A DNA stretch of 45,454 bases, taken from the NCBI GenBank assembly GCA_947486575.1, contig CANKUB010000026.1, positions 1 through 45,454 on the forward strand. Reading direction: 5' to 3'. How positions within the stretch are numbered: position 1 is the first letter of the stretch; each line of letters opens with the position of its first letter. The notes beneath the pieces are model-generated. The model ran no database searches. It was not told where the DNA came from and worked only from the letters and a program-made list of their open reading frames with translations. Positions 25,511 to 35,563 of this stretch are shown here, piece by piece. Source of the stretch: Betaproteobacteria bacterium (GTDB lineage Bacteria > Pseudomonadota > Gammaproteobacteria > Burkholderiales > SG8-41). The position numbers and the translations under genes are program-made.

Positions 25511-26299
25511 TTATAGCGCGGGCACAAAGCCCGCCTGTGGTTTATCGCCAGCGGGTTGCAACGCGCAACCGAACAGCGATTCGAGGTTTTTCTGCGTCAA
25601 CATGTCGCTGGCCGCACCCGCGCGCGCACCACCCGCACCATCCAGCAGCAGCGCGTGCGTACAGAAGCGGACGGGCCACAACACGTCGTGCAGCACCAGA
25701 ATCACGCTGCGCGCCAAACTTTGCGCGTCACCGCGCGCCAGCTTCGCCAGCATATCCAGCATCTGAATCTGGTAGCGCAAATCGAGGTGCTGCAAGGGTT
25801 CATCCAGTAACAGGCAACGCGGTGCTTGCGCCAGCAATTGCGCGATACGCACACGCTGGCGCTCACCACCCGACAACGTGGCAAAGTGCCGCGCGGCAAA
25901 GTCGGCCATACCGGCCTGCTGCAATGCGCGTTCTGCAATGATCTCATCACCATGTTGCCGGCCCATCCAGCCACGCCGCGCTGAGCCATTTGGGAAACAA
26001 CCCAGACTGACGTATTCAAGTGCGGTGCCCCAATATTCGGCTTCCTCATGTTGCGGCAATATGCCGACCGCTCTGGCGCGTGCGACAGCATTCATCTGTG
26101 TCAGCGGCTGGGTATCCATCGTCACGTCACCTTGCGTCAGTGTTGAAAGCCCCGCCAGCGTATTGAGCAACGTGGTCTTGCCACTGCCGTTCGGGCCAAG
26201 CACGCCCCATACTTCGCCCGGCTGCACGGTGAATGTCAGGCCTGTGCACAAGGTTCGTCCGGCCACTTCAAGCGCAAGACCTTTGCACGCGAGATTCAT
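25511..26299 (-). CDS. ABC transporter ATP-binding protein, BtuD/FecE type
   Basis: The 262-residue ATPase has Walker A LGPNGSGKTTLLNTLAGL, Q-loop VGILPQHEE, signature LSGGERQRVRIAQLL, Walker B CLLLDEPLQHLD and the H-loop VILVLHDVLWP. This is the cobalamin/iron-siderophore importer class. ATG 26299 overlaps the stop of the permease gene in ATGA, so the two are translationally coupled. A frame extension to 26329 would run into the permease. No binding protein or outer-membrane receptor gene lies nearby, so the substrate (vitamin B12, haem or siderophore) is not determined. Confidence 0.88.
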   Translation of the reverse strand: MNLACKGLALEVAGRTLCTGLTFTVQPGEVWGVLGPNGSGKTTLLNTLAGLSTLTQGDVTMDTQPLTQMNAVARARAVGILPQHEEAEYWGTALEYVSLGCFPNGSARRGWMGRQHGDEIIAERALQQAGMADFAARHFATLSGGERQRVRIAQLLAQAPRCLLLDEPLQHLDLRYQIQMLDMLAKLARGDAQSLARSVILVLHDVLWPVRFCTHALLLDGAGGARAGAASDMLTQKNLESLFGCALQPAGDKPQAGFVPAL

Positions 26300-27279
26300 G
26301 CGCGACGCGTCAGCAAATAAAGCATGCACGGTACGCCGATCAGCGCGGTGAATATGCCGACCGGCAGTTGCTGCGGCGCCATTATCGTGCGCGCACAGGT
26401 ATCAGCGAGTGTGAGAAAGCTGCCGCCAGCGAGCACCGACACCGGCACCAGCATTCGATGCCGTGTGATGCCCATCAGACGCACCGCGTGCGGCATCATC
26501 AGTCCGACAAAACCGATAGCGCCTCCGAGCATGACCGCCGCTACCGTCGCCAGCGCCGCTCCAAAAAACACCATGAGTTGCAACGCAACCACGCTCACCC
26601 CTAGCGAACGCGCCTTGACGTCTCCCAGACCGAGAATATCCAGCCGCACCGCCAGCGCCGTCGCGCCCAAGGTCAACACAAACAATAGCGCACAAGCCGC
26701 GAGCGGATTTTCGGCATATGACAAATCACCCATCAGCCAAAATAACATGCCCTTGAGCTGCGCGCTGGGCGCGATCACCAGTATCAAACTGGTAAGCGCC
26801 GCAAATCCTGCCGATAGCACCACGCCCGACAGCAGCAATCGATAGACATTCCATCCGCTCCCTTTTCCGCCACGAAATGTTACGCCGAACACAATGGCTA
26901 TCGCCGCAATCGCGCCTGTCAATGCCGCAGTGTTTACTAAAGCCGCGCCAAAGCCCAGCGTAATCGCGCTCAGCGCGCCTAGCGACGCGCCGCTTGAAAC
27001 ACCGAGAATGTAAGAATCTGCCAACGCGTTTCTCAGCAACGCTTGCAGCAGCACGCCCGCCAGCGCGAGCAATCCGCCGCAGGCGAATGCCGCGAGTGCA
27101 CGGGGCAGGCGCAGCTGCCAGATGATGTCGTGCGGAATACCGGATGACGAATCGAGCAAGCCTGCAAGCACCTGTCCCAAACTGAGCGGTACTGATCCCC
27201 AGGCCAGCGCGATCGCGAGGCTCACCGCTGCTATCGTAACCATAGCAGCACCCGCGGCAGTACCTGTTCTGGCGCGCAT
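26296..27279 (-). CDS. FecCD/BtuC-type ABC transporter permease
   Basis: The 327-residue protein has about nine to ten membrane segments. The family landmarks are LRLPRALAAFACGGLLALAGVLLQALLRNALADSYILGVSSGASLGA, FWLMGDLS and GAIGFVGLMMPHAVRLMGITRHRMLVPVSVLAGG. It forms the channel of a B12 or siderophore importer with the downstream ATPase. It follows the HAD gene after 15 bp and precedes pcnB, an insertion relative to the common HAD-pcnB order. Confidence 0.9.
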   Translation of the reverse strand: MRARTGTAAGAAMVTIAAVSLAIALAWGSVPLSLGQVLAGLLDSSSGIPHDIIWQLRLPRALAAFACGGLLALAGVLLQALLRNALADSYILGVSSGASLGALSAITLGFGAALVNTAALTGAIAAIAIVFGVTFRGGKGSGWNVYRLLLSGVVLSAGFAALTSLILVIAPSAQLKGMLFWLMGDLSYAENPLAACALLFVLTLGATALAVRLDILGLGDVKARSLGVSVVALQLMVFFGAALATVAAVMLGGAIGFVGLMMPHAVRLMGITRHRMLVPVSVLAGGSFLTLADTCARTIMAPQQLPVGIFTALIGVPCMLYLLTRRA

Positions 27280-27294
27280 TAACCGCTCATTCGC

Positions 27295-27954
27295 TCAAGT
27301 ATTGAGCGAAATCACCGGCCAACCCGCCGCCAGCGCATGCGCACGCAACTTGTCGTCAGGGTCCACCGCTACCGGATGACTCACCAATTGCATCAACGGC
27401 AGGTCGTTATGCGAATCACTGTAAAAAACAGTCTTCTCATACGAACGCAAAGTCTCGCTGCGCGCCGCCAGCCACGATTCAAGACGCTGGGGCTTTCCGT
27501 CCTTGAAGCATGGAATGCCGCTGACGCCACCGGTAAACTCGCCGTTACGCTGCTCCGGCTCGGTAGCAATCAAATACTCAATGCCAAACAAACGCGCAAT
27601 CGGCGCGGTGACAAAACTATTGGTCGCAGTGATCAACACGCGCACATCCTGCTTGTGCTTATCGACCAGCGCGTGCGCGGAATCCCGCAACATCGGATGA
27701 ATTTTTTGTTCCATGTAGCGCACGTGCCACTGATCGAGCACCGCACGCGGATAGCGCGATAACGGCTTTAACTGAAAATCGAGAAACTCCAGAATGTTCA
27801 GCGTACCTGCCTTGTATTGATCGTAAAATTCCTTATTGCGCGCTTCGTACACTTCACGCTCAAGCACGCCCTGCTCAATTAAAAATTGCGCCCACTCGAA
27901 ATCGGAGTCGCCCGCGAGAAGTGTGTTATCCAGATCAAACAGTGCAAGATTCAT
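27295..27954 (-). CDS. HAD-superfamily phosphatase, subfamily IB (SerB-like)
   Basis: The 219-residue hydrolase has HAD motif I ALFDLDNTLLAGDSD with nucleophile and acid aspartates, motif II VLITATNS, motif III lysine region and motif IV VFYSDSHNDLPLM. Subfamily IB members with this cap remove phosphate from phosphoserine-like or lipid phosphate substrates; the actual substrate is unknown. It is a conserved neighbour of hda in betaproteobacteria. ATG 27954 lacks a Shine-Dalgarno and has an AT-rich element directly upstream. Confidence 0.9.
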   Translation of the reverse strand: MNLALFDLDNTLLAGDSDFEWAQFLIEQGVLEREVYEARNKEFYDQYKAGTLNILEFLDFQLKPLSRYPRAVLDQWHVRYMEQKIHPMLRDSAHALVDKHKQDVRVLITATNSFVTAPIARLFGIEYLIATEPEQRNGEFTGGVSGIPCFKDGKPQRLESWLAARSETLRSYEKTVFYSDSHNDLPLMQLVSHPVAVDPDDKLRAHALAAGWPVISLNT

Positions 27955-27961
27955 ATTAACG

Positions 27962-27981
27962 TAAGTATTTGTTTTTATTGG
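27962..27981 (-). repeat. AT-rich interspersed element, copy 5
   Basis: On the minus strand CCAATAAAAACAAATACTTA makes up most of the 30-bp gap between hda and the HAD gene. It differs by one base from copy 7 at 40569-40588. Confidence 0.85.
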
Positions 27982-27984
27982 TAT

Positions 27985-28638
27985 TTATTTATCGATTAAC
28001 AGGTAATCGCGCAGCAGCCGAATGGTTACGGCACGCTTGGTTTCCAGTGAAAAGCGATCCAGCCCCGCAAGCGCTGCAAACAAAGAACCCATGTTGCGCG
28101 GCGTTTGCGCGAGCAAATACGAGCATACCTCTTCCGGCAACATGAAGCCGCGCGCTTGCGCATGCTGCTTGAGCGCATGCATTTTCTCGTTGTCGGTAAG
28201 CGCATGCACCTGCACCACCAACCCCCAGCCCAACCGCGTCTGCAAATCAGCGCGCAGCTTGAGTTGCACCGGCGGCACACTACCGCTGGCGATCAAACCG
28301 CCAGCACTCTCACGCAGTGCGTTGTAGCGATTAAACAGTGCGATCTGCGCATCGCTGCCCAAGCATTCGACATTATCGGCTGCCAGTACGGGCGCGGGGT
28401 CATCAAATGCACTACTGGCCTCGCACGCAATGTATGTCGCGGTGGCGTTCAAGGCAGCCGCAGCCTTCAGCAAGTGTGTACGACCGCTGCCCGACTCGCC
28501 CCACAGATAGACAAAGCGCTCACCGCTTCCGGTGACTGCCGCACGCAAATGTGCAATGGCTTCAGCGTTGCGGCCAACGACAAAATTGTCGAACGACGGC
28601 GCTGGAGGCGCCGTTATATCCAGCGCGAGTTGCCTCAT
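27985..28638 (-). CDS. hda: DnaA regulatory inactivator Hda
   Basis: Hda binds the sliding clamp and stimulates ATP hydrolysis by DnaA to limit re-initiation. The 217-residue protein begins with the clamp-binding motif QLALDI. It then has the DnaA-like FDNFVVGRNAEAI, a P-loop-like WGESGSGRTHLL and the late PRNMGSLFAALAGLDRFSLETKRAVTIRLLRDYL. It overlaps the perM stop by an ATGA junction, the usual arrangement. Confidence 0.95.
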   Translation of the reverse strand: MRQLALDITAPPAPSFDNFVVGRNAEAIAHLRAAVTGSGERFVYLWGESGSGRTHLLKAAAALNATATYIACEASSAFDDPAPVLAADNVECLGSDAQIALFNRYNALRESAGGLIASGSVPPVQLKLRADLQTRLGWGLVVQVHALTDNEKMHALKQHAQARGFMLPEEVCSYLLAQTPRNMGSLFAALAGLDRFSLETKRAVTIRLLRDYLLIDK

Positions 28639-29705
28639 GGGGTGGGACGGTCGCCCTGATACAGGTTACTGCCGAGGTATTTGCCGCGTACATGACGCAG
28701 CCACACCAGCAATGCGGCGCTGGCTGGCAGTGCCATCAAGATACCGGTAATGCCGAACAACTGGCCGAACGCAAGCAGCGCAAAAATCACTGCTACCGGA
28801 TGCAAGCCGATGCGGTCCCCCACCAGCCACGGCACGAACACCGAGCCTTCGAGCACGTTACCTATGACAAACACTACCCATATCCACACAAGATGCGTCA
28901 TGTCGCCGAACTGCAACACGCCGGTGAGCGTGGCGAGCAGCACGCCGCTGATGACCCCGAGATACGGCACAAAGGTCAGGCAGCCCGCGAGCAAACCCAC
29001 GGACAGCGCGTAATCAAGCCCGACAGCCCACAGCGCCACCGTATAAAAAATAGCCATCAGCAGCATCACCAGCAATTGCCCGCGCAAGAACTCTCCGAGT
29101 ACCGCATCGATTTCGTTCCACAGACCACTCACGGTATCGTTCCAGTTACGCGGAATCAGTTTCGCCACGTGCGCAACCATATCGTCCCAATCACGCATGA
29201 AATAAAACAGCACCAGCGGCGTCAGTACCAGATTGCCAATCAAGCCCAGCAGCGCGAGCCCACCACTTTTCAGGCTGGGCAACAACTTGACAGCGAACCC
29301 TTGCACTTCTTGCGCATGCTCGGTAAGCCAGTCTTTGAGTAAAGCGGTATCGAGTTCGACGCCGAAGTGCTGGAGTACCAGCGGCCCCAGATTCAGCTTG
29401 ATCCAGTCGATGAATTGCGGAAATTGGGTAACGATGGTTTTAATCTGCCTGGTCACCAGCGGCATCAACACCAGCAGCAACACGAGGATGATGCCCGCAA
29501 TAAGTGCCAGCGCGATAGTCACTGCCACGGTACGCGGCAGGCGTCGCGCCATACGCGTAACCAGTGGATTGAAGATGTAAGCCAACACGGCCGCCGCGAG
29601 AAACGGCGCCAGTATCGGACTCAGAAAATACACCAGCGCACAGGTTATGGCCGCCACTGCCAGCCACCACGTGTAGCGCGTCTTGCTGGTATCGATGGTA
29701 TTCAT
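28635..29705 (-). CDS. perM: AI-2E family transporter / PerM-type permease
   Basis: The 356-residue membrane protein has the AI-2E family layout: two N-terminal helices, a central amphipathic region, and four to five C-terminal helices. Family segments include FLSPILAPFLAAAVLAYIFNPLV, VPYLGVISGVLLATLTG and LVGDRIGLHPVAVIFALLAFGQLFGITGILMALPASA. PerM proteins are thought to be efflux or Na+/H+ transporters; no substrate is known here. It is coupled to hda downstream. In many relatives purM lies on the other side, but here pssA does. Confidence 0.93.
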   Translation of the reverse strand: MNTIDTSKTRYTWWLAVAAITCALVYFLSPILAPFLAAAVLAYIFNPLVTRMARRLPRTVAVTIALALIAGIILVLLLVLMPLVTRQIKTIVTQFPQFIDWIKLNLGPLVLQHFGVELDTALLKDWLTEHAQEVQGFAVKLLPSLKSGGLALLGLIGNLVLTPLVLFYFMRDWDDMVAHVAKLIPRNWNDTVSGLWNEIDAVLGEFLRGQLLVMLLMAIFYTVALWAVGLDYALSVGLLAGCLTFVPYLGVISGVLLATLTGVLQFGDMTHLVWIWVVFVIGNVLEGSVFVPWLVGDRIGLHPVAVIFALLAFGQLFGITGILMALPASAALLVWLRHVRGKYLGSNLYQGDRPTP

Positions 29706-29766
29706 GTTCGCCCTTCAGGGTGCGGATATCGCCACCGTAAACACATTGACGTGCGCGGGCCACAAC

Positions 29767-30615
29767 TCAAGCCGCAGTGTCTGACCTGGGTGGGGTCGGT
29801 GGTGGCGGAGACTTTTTGATCCGCTCCCAAACCCAGATCGCGTACCCGGACAGGAGATAGAGCACAAACACGGCAAACAGCATTTCAGGCAGTGTGCTGG
29901 CAGACGCAAACAAAAACACAAAGCCCATCGCTATGCCCACCAGTGCCGAAAAAGGCACACTCTTGCGCAAATTAATGTCTTTGCCACTGTAGAATTTGAT
30001 GTTGCTCACCATGGTGAAACCTGCAAAGACAGTAAGGCCCCACGCCAACCACTTCACGTCCACACCCTTAACCTGATACTCGTTAAGCGCCCACACCAGC
30101 CCCGCCAGCACACAAGCAGCCGCCGGGCTGGGCAGACCCTGGAAATAGCGCTTGTCCACAACATCAATATTGGTGTTAAAGCGCGCAAGGCGCAGTGCTG
30201 CGCACGCGCAATAAATGAACGCTGCAATCCAGCCCAACCGCGTGGAGAGCCACGGCCCTAGCAGTGGCACTGTCTGAGAAAAGGCAAAGTCACGCAGCGC
30301 CCATGTGTACACCACCAGTGCGGGCGCAACGCCGAAGGACACCATGTCTGACAGACTATCCAGCTCCGCCCCAAAATCACTTTGCGTACGCGTGAGCCGT
30401 GCAATACGTCCGTCGAGACCATCAAGCACCATGGCCGCGAAAATGCCGATGGCGGCATATTCAAATCGTTCATTCATTGCCTGCACAATGGCGTAGAAAC
30501 CAGAGAACAACGCCGCCAGGGTGAATAGATTCGGCAACCAGTATATGCCGCGTCGACCGAAGCGGTTCTTGATATACGGACGGTCACGCTCAGGTGGCAC
30601 TGGTGGCAGGGTCAT
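29767..30615 (-). CDS. pssA: CDP-diacylglycerol--serine O-phosphatidyltransferase
   Basis: PssA makes phosphatidylserine from CDP-diacylglycerol and serine in the inner membrane. The 282-residue protein has the CDP-alcohol phosphotransferase motif [26 protein letters not shown] (all D, G, A, R positions kept), then [12 protein letters not shown] and several membrane helices. The end is proline-rich. The start overlaps the psd1 stop by ATGA, so its product is passed directly to the decarboxylase encoded upstream. Confidence 0.95.
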   Translation of the reverse strand: MTLPPVPPERDRPYIKNRFGRRGIYWLPNLFTLAALFSGFYAIVQAMNERFEYAAIGIFAAMVLDGLDGRIARLTRTQSDFGAELDSLSDMVSFGVAPALVVYTWALRDFAFSQTVPLLGPWLSTRLGWIAAFIYCACAALRLARFNTNIDVVDKRYFQGLPSPAAACVLAGLVWALNEYQVKGVDVKWLAWGLTVFAGFTMVSNIKFYSGKDINLRKSVPFSALVGIAMGFVFLFASASTLPEMLFAVFVLYLLSGYAIWVWERIKKSPPPPTPPRSDTAA

Positions 30616-31253
30616 GGCAGGTCTGCGAGCACAGACTCTGTAGCGTAAACAATGTCACCCACCGCCGCGCGCGGCTTGGCGTCCAGCGGCAAATACAGAT
30701 CCACGCGCGATCCAAAGCGGATGAAGCCAAAGCGTTCGCCGCGCGCGAGTTGCTGCCCGGTTTTGGCGTAACACAATATGCGTCGCGCAACCAGACCGGC
30801 AACCTGCACGCAGGTAACATCAACACCCTTGGGCGTTTTGATCCACAGCACCGCGCGTTCGTTTTCGAGTGACGCTTTGGCTAAATCCGCGTTGAAAAAC
30901 TTTCCGGGGAAATACCAGGTGTTACGCACCTCGCCATCGACCGGACTGCGATTGGAATGCGCGTTGAATACGTTCATGAACACACTGATTTTCAGCGCAT
31001 CACGATCCAGATACGGGTCGCGCGCGCGCTCCACCACCACCACGCGACCATCGGCGGGCGACAATACGGCAGAAAGATCAGCGGGAATCGCACGCGGCGG
31101 ATCACGAAAAAACTGGATCATGAACACAACCACCAGCCAGAAAAACAGTGCCGCACCCCAGCCTGCGTAGACTTGCACCGCAATTGCCACCACCAGCGCC
31201 AGCGCGATAAACGGCCAGCCTTCGCGGGCGATGATGGGGTGGGGATATTTCAT
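30612..31253 (-). CDS. psd: Phosphatidylserine decarboxylase, housekeeping short type
   Basis: The 213-residue short proenzyme has a single N-terminal membrane hairpin, the SPADGRVV aspartate (D68), [16 protein letters not shown] (H99) and the self-processing GS site in [13 protein letters not shown] (S182). This form, coupled to pssA and downstream of ilvC, is standard in betaproteobacteria and makes phosphatidylethanolamine. It is a different subfamily from the second copy at 16121-17020. The start lies 12 bp after the ilvC stop. Confidence 0.96.
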   Translation of the reverse strand: MKYPHPIIAREGWPFIALALVVAIAVQVYAGWGAALFFWLVVVFMIQFFRDPPRAIPADLSAVLSPADGRVVVVERARDPYLDRDALKISVFMNVFNAHSNRSPVDGEVRNTWYFPGKFFNADLAKASLENERAVLWIKTPKGVDVTCVQVAGLVARRILCYAKTGQQLARGERFGFIRFGSRVDLYLPLDAKPRAAVGDIVYATESVLADLP

Positions 31254-31265
31254 CAGTGGACGGTT

Positions 31266-32339
<1,074 letters not shown>

Positions 32340-32350
32340 CTAAACTACTG

Positions 32351-32370
32351 TAACTATTTGTTTTTATTAA
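32351..32370 (-). repeat. AT-rich interspersed element, copy 6
   Basis: On the minus strand TTAATAAAAACAAATAGTTA overlaps the end of ilvH. The TAA stop codon of ilvH (32367-32369) is part of the element. Confidence 0.85.
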
Positions 32371-32858
32371 AGTTTTAGAACTCTGTCACCGCGCCCAATG
32401 CCCGACGCGCCGGTGCGCACGGTTTCGAGTATAGCCGTGCTGTCGATGGCCTTGAGAAACGCGTCGAGTTTAGAACCGGTGCCAGTCAACTCGATGGTGT
32501 AATCCTTGTCGGTGACATCAATGATGCGCCCGCGGAAGATATCCGACATGCGCTTCATTTCTTCGCGGTCTTTGCCCACCGCGCGCACTTTCACCAGCAT
32601 CAATTCACGCTCGATGTGATCGCCTTCGGACAAATCCACCACCTTCACCACATCGATCAATTTGTTGAGTTGCTTGGTGATCTGCTCCAGGATTTCATCC
32701 GAACCGCTGGTGACAATCGTCATACGTGAAAGCGTTGCGTCTTCGGTAGGCGCAACCGTCAGCGATTCAATGTTATAGCCACGCGCCGAGAACAACCCTG
32801 CCACGCGCGACAACGCGCCCGCTTCGTTTTCCAACAGTACTGAAACGATATGTCTCAT
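32367..32858 (-). CDS. ilvH: Acetolactate synthase small (regulatory) subunit
   Basis: IlvH stimulates the catalytic subunit and confers valine feedback. The 163-residue protein has the N-terminal ACT domain (RHIVSVLLENEAGALSRVAGLFSARGYNIESLTVAPTED) and the conserved C-terminal half ending in a VRTGASGIGRGDRVL motif. It starts two bases after the ilvB stop. Its stop codon is supplied by an AT-rich element, so the last residue may have been altered by the element. Confidence 0.97.
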   Translation of the reverse strand: MRHIVSVLLENEAGALSRVAGLFSARGYNIESLTVAPTEDATLSRMTIVTSGSDEILEQITKQLNKLIDVVKVVDLSEGDHIERELMLVKVRAVGKDREEMKRMSDIFRGRIIDVTDKDYTIELTGTGSKLDAFLKAIDSTAILETVRTGASGIGRGDRVLKL

Positions 32859-32860
32859 GA

Positions 32861-34558
32861 TTACACCAGAATCATTTCCGACAGCCCTTTGCCGCCGGGC
32901 ACCATCGGAAACACGTTTTCAGTTTGATCGGTGACAAAATCCATGAACACCAGATCCTTCTTGCGCGCGAACGCTTCTTTCAGCGCGCCCTCAACATCCG
33001 CCGGCTTGTCAATGCGCATGCCGACGTGGCCGTACGACTCAGCCAATTTCACAAAATCGGGCAGCGCATCCATGTACGATTCGGCGTAGCGATTGCCGTG
33101 GAAAAATTCCTGCCACTGCCGCACCATGCCCATGTACCGGTTATTCAGCATGACCATTTTGATCGGCAGCTTGTATTGCTTGCAGGTGGATAGCTCTTGT
33201 ATGCACATCTGAATGCTGGCCTCGCCCGTCACGCACGCGACGGTGGCTTTGGGGTTAGCCAATTGCGCGCCCATTGCCGCAGGCAAGCCAAAACCCATCG
33301 TGCCCAAGCCGCCGGAGTTAATCCAGCGACGCGGCTTATTGAATTTATAAAACTGCGCGGCCCACATTTGGTGTTGGCCGACATCCGACGTAATAATCGC
33401 GTCGCCCTTGGTGATTTCATAGAGCTTTTGCACCACGAATTGCGGCTTGATGATGGCACTGGCGCGATCATATTTCAGGCAGTCACTGCCGCGCCATTCT
33501 TCGATTTGCGTCCACCAGCTTTTGAGTGCAGCGGCATCCACTGAGGTTTTGCCCGCATCCAGTTGCTTGTTGAATTCTTTGAGCACGTCGCGCACATTGC
33601 CCACAATCGGCACATCGACTTTCACGCGCTTGGAAATGGATGACGGGTCCACATCAATATGAATAATCGTGCGCTTGGGGTCGAAGAAATGTTTCGGATT
33701 ACCGATCACCCGGTCGTCAAAGCGCGCACCAATGGCAAACAACACATCGCAATTCTGCATCGCGAGATTGGCTTCGTAGGTGCCGTGCATACCGAGCATG
33801 CCGACAAACTGCCGGTCTGTTGCCGGATAACCACCCAGGCCCATCAAGGTGTTGGTCACCGGAAAGCCCAGCGTTCTCACCAGTTGCGTCAACTCCACCG
33901 ACGCATCGCCGAGTATCACGCCGCCACCGGTGTAAATCATCGGTCGCTTGGCCGCCGCCAGCAATTGAATGGCTTTTTTGATCTGCCCCGGATGGCCCTT
34001 GGTCACCGGATTGTACGAACGCATGGTAATTTTTTCCGGGTACGAAAAATCAGCCTTGGCTGCGGTAACGTCCTTGGGAATATCCACCACCACCGGCCCC
34101 GGACGGCCCGTCGAAGCAATGTAAAATGCTTTTTTGATGGTGAGAGCGATATCCTTGACATCACGCACCAAAAAATTATGTTTGACGCACGGGCGCGTGA
34201 TGCCGACCGTATCGCACTCCTGAAACGCATCTTCGCCAATGGCATAAGTGGGAACCTGACCGGTAATCACCACCAGCGGAATTGAATCGGTATACGCTGT
34301 GGCAATGCCAGTAACGGCGTTAGTCACGCCGGGGCCGGAAGTCACCAGCGCCACACCTACTTTTTGTGTAGAGCGCGCGTAGCCATCGGCCGCATGCAGC
34401 GCGCCCTGCTCGTGGCGTACCAGAATGTGCTTGACCTTATTTTGCTTGCACAACTCGTCGTAAATAAACAGCACCGCGCCGCCCGGATAGCCGAACACAT
34501 GTTCGACGCCTTCTTCCTGAAGACAACGGATAACAATTTCTGCGCCTGTCAATTGCAT
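32861..34558 (-). CDS. ilvB: Acetolactate synthase large (catalytic) subunit
   Basis: ThDP-dependent enzyme making acetolactate or acetohydroxybutyrate from pyruvate. From ATG 34558 (MQLTGAEIVIRCLQEEG) it is 565 residues. It has the catalytic glutamate in VRHEQGALHAADGYAR (E50), VVVDIPKDVT, the FAD-binding middle domain, and the ThDP/Mg segment CVTGEASIQMCIQELSTCKQYKLP ending in NNRYMGM. AAGG lies about 11 bases upstream. The frame continues upstream to 34618, but that part is not family-like and lies in the leader of the proposed promoter. It heads ilvB-ilvH-ilvC-psd-pssA. Confidence 0.97.
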   Translation of the reverse strand: MQLTGAEIVIRCLQEEGVEHVFGYPGGAVLFIYDELCKQNKVKHILVRHEQGALHAADGYARSTQKVGVALVTSGPGVTNAVTGIATAYTDSIPLVVITGQVPTYAIGEDAFQECDTVGITRPCVKHNFLVRDVKDIALTIKKAFYIASTGRPGPVVVDIPKDVTAAKADFSYPEKITMRSYNPVTKGHPGQIKKAIQLLAAAKRPMIYTGGGVILGDASVELTQLVRTLGFPVTNTLMGLGGYPATDRQFVGMLGMHGTYEANLAMQNCDVLFAIGARFDDRVIGNPKHFFDPKRTIIHIDVDPSSISKRVKVDVPIVGNVRDVLKEFNKQLDAGKTSVDAAALKSWWTQIEEWRGSDCLKYDRASAIIKPQFVVQKLYEITKGDAIITSDVGQHQMWAAQFYKFNKPRRWINSGGLGTMGFGLPAAMGAQLANPKATVACVTGEASIQMCIQELSTCKQYKLPIKMVMLNNRYMGMVRQWQEFFHGNRYAESYMDALPDFVKLAESYGHVGMRIDKPADVEGALKEAFARKKDLVFMDFVTDQTENVFPMVPGGKGLSEMILV

Positions 34559-34623
34559 GGCAAACGTAACCTTGTAACCCTGGTTGATAAAAAACGCACT
34601 GGACGCGCGCAGCCACAATCGAA

Positions 34624-34652
34624 CAAATAAGCAACAATGCCCGCCCTGTCAA
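34624..34652 (-). promoter_or_regulatory. Candidate sigma-70 promoter of the ilvBHC-psd-pssA operon
   Basis: Minus strand TTGACA (34647-34652), a perfect -35, is followed by a 17-nt spacer and TATTTG (34624-34629). The leader to ATG 34558 would be about 60 nt. I saw no leader peptide rich in branched-chain codons and no T-box, so attenuation is not supported. Confidence 0.55.
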
Positions 34653-34758
34653 CGAACACGATAGAAACACCAACAAACAACCGGCGATTATTGTGCAAAG
34701 CAGCGAGACTGCAGCGCGGGAACCCTAAACATTACCTTTTACTGCCCAATTGGTCAAG

Positions 34759-34786
34759 TTGCTGTCAACCCCGCATAAAGTAAAAT
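34759..34786 (+). promoter_or_regulatory. Candidate distal promoter of the sigma-factor operon
   Basis: TTGCTG (34759-34764), 16-nt spacer, TAAAAT (34781-34786). Confidence 0.35.
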
Positions 34787-34859
34787 CATCGTATAAACAG
34801 CACGATAGCCGTGTTTCGCGCATCATGCCTAAGGCCGCCTGATCGCCATCGCGTGCTCA

Positions 34860-34887
34860 TTGCGTGATTCGCGTTATTTGCTAAGAT
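34860..34887 (+). promoter_or_regulatory. Candidate proximal promoter of the sigma-factor operon
   Basis: TTGCGT (34860-34865), 16-nt spacer, TAAGAT (34882-34887), leaving a leader of about 120 nt before the coding start at 35015. Confidence 0.35.
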
Positions 34888-35014
34888 GCGGCTGGACGGT
34901 TGGTTCGCGATAACGGGTTGCGCAGGGAGGCGCATCGCGGCAACAAGCGGCATTCAAGTTACAGAATAAGCGCGTTACAGCGCAGAGGCGGACGAACTGG
35001 CTACATACAAGGAA

Positions 35015-35563
35015 ATGGCGGACTTCCTCGCGCAGGTGGAACGCCGGGCCTACAAACAATCGATGTTCGCCGTGCGCGACGAACATACGGCATTGGACAT
35101 CGTGCAGGACGCCATGATGAAACTGTCGGAAAAGTACGCGGATCGCCCGCCAGCCGAGCTGCCGCTACTGTTTCAGCGTATCCTGCAAAACACCATCCGC
35201 GATTTTTATCGGCGGCAGAAGGTTCGCTCGACCTGGACGACCCCCATGTCTTCGCTGATTAACGAAGATTCCGATGGCGATCATGACCCGCTGGAAACCA
35301 TCGAGGTCGAAAACGAATCACCTTACGCGGCACCCCCGTTACAACAACTTGAACGCGCGCAAGTGCTTGCTTCTATTGAGAAATGTTTGGTCAAACTCCC
35401 TGCGCGTCAACGCGAAGCCTTCATCCTGCGTTACTGGGAGGAAATGGATGTCGCCGAAGCCGCGAAAGCAATGGGATGCTCGGAGGGCAGCGTTAAAACA
35501 CACTGTTCCCGCGCAACGCACACCCTTGCCGAATCGCTGAAAAAACTGGGTATAACGCTATGA
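35015..35563 (+). CDS. ECF-type RNA polymerase sigma factor
   Basis: The 182-residue protein has a region 2 with AVRDEHTALDIVQDAMMKL and LPLLFQRILQNTIRDFYRRQKVR (core binding and -10 recognition). A region 4 helix-turn-helix follows, LPARQREAFILRYWEEMDVAEAAKAMGCSEGSVKTHCSRA. Between them is an acidic linker of about 45 residues. The start is uncertain: ATG 35015 has AGGA only one base away, and an upstream CTG (34997) after AGAGGCGG is a possible alternative. It overlaps the DUF3619 gene by ATGA. The order sigma factor, DUF3619, DUF3106, RDD opposite ilvB is conserved in many betaproteobacteria; its signal is not known. Confidence 0.92.
   Translation: MADFLAQVERRAYKQSMFAVRDEHTALDIVQDAMMKLSEKYADRPPAELPLLFQRILQNTIRDFYRRQKVRSTWTTPMSSLINEDSDGDHDPLETIEVENESPYAAPPLQQLERAQVLASIEKCLVKLPARQREAFILRYWEEMDVAEAAKAMGCSEGSVKTHCSRATHTLAESLKKLGITL

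Larger units (their letters stand above)
34559..35014. other. 456-bp divergent intergenic region between ilvB and the sigma-factor gene
   Basis: This is the longest gene-free stretch. It holds the ilvB promoter on the minus strand and two candidate promoters on the plus strand (34759-34786 and 34860-34887). Short frames on both strands here have no family-like content. No RNA gene, terminator hairpin or AT-rich interspersed element was found. Confidence 0.6.

Noticed and set aside
24895-25941. A long plus-strand frame spanning pcnB and the ABC ATPase gene
   Set aside because: Crosses two well-supported genes and looks compositionally like an antisense translation.
27280-27294. Cobalamin riboswitch before the BtuC-like permease
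   Set aside because: The gap to the HAD gene is only 15 bp, and no B12-box-like sequence is present.
34559-34740. Attenuator, leader peptide or T-box in front of ilvB
   Set aside because: No short frame rich in Ile, Leu or Val codons, no T-box features and no GC-rich hairpin with a T-run were seen.
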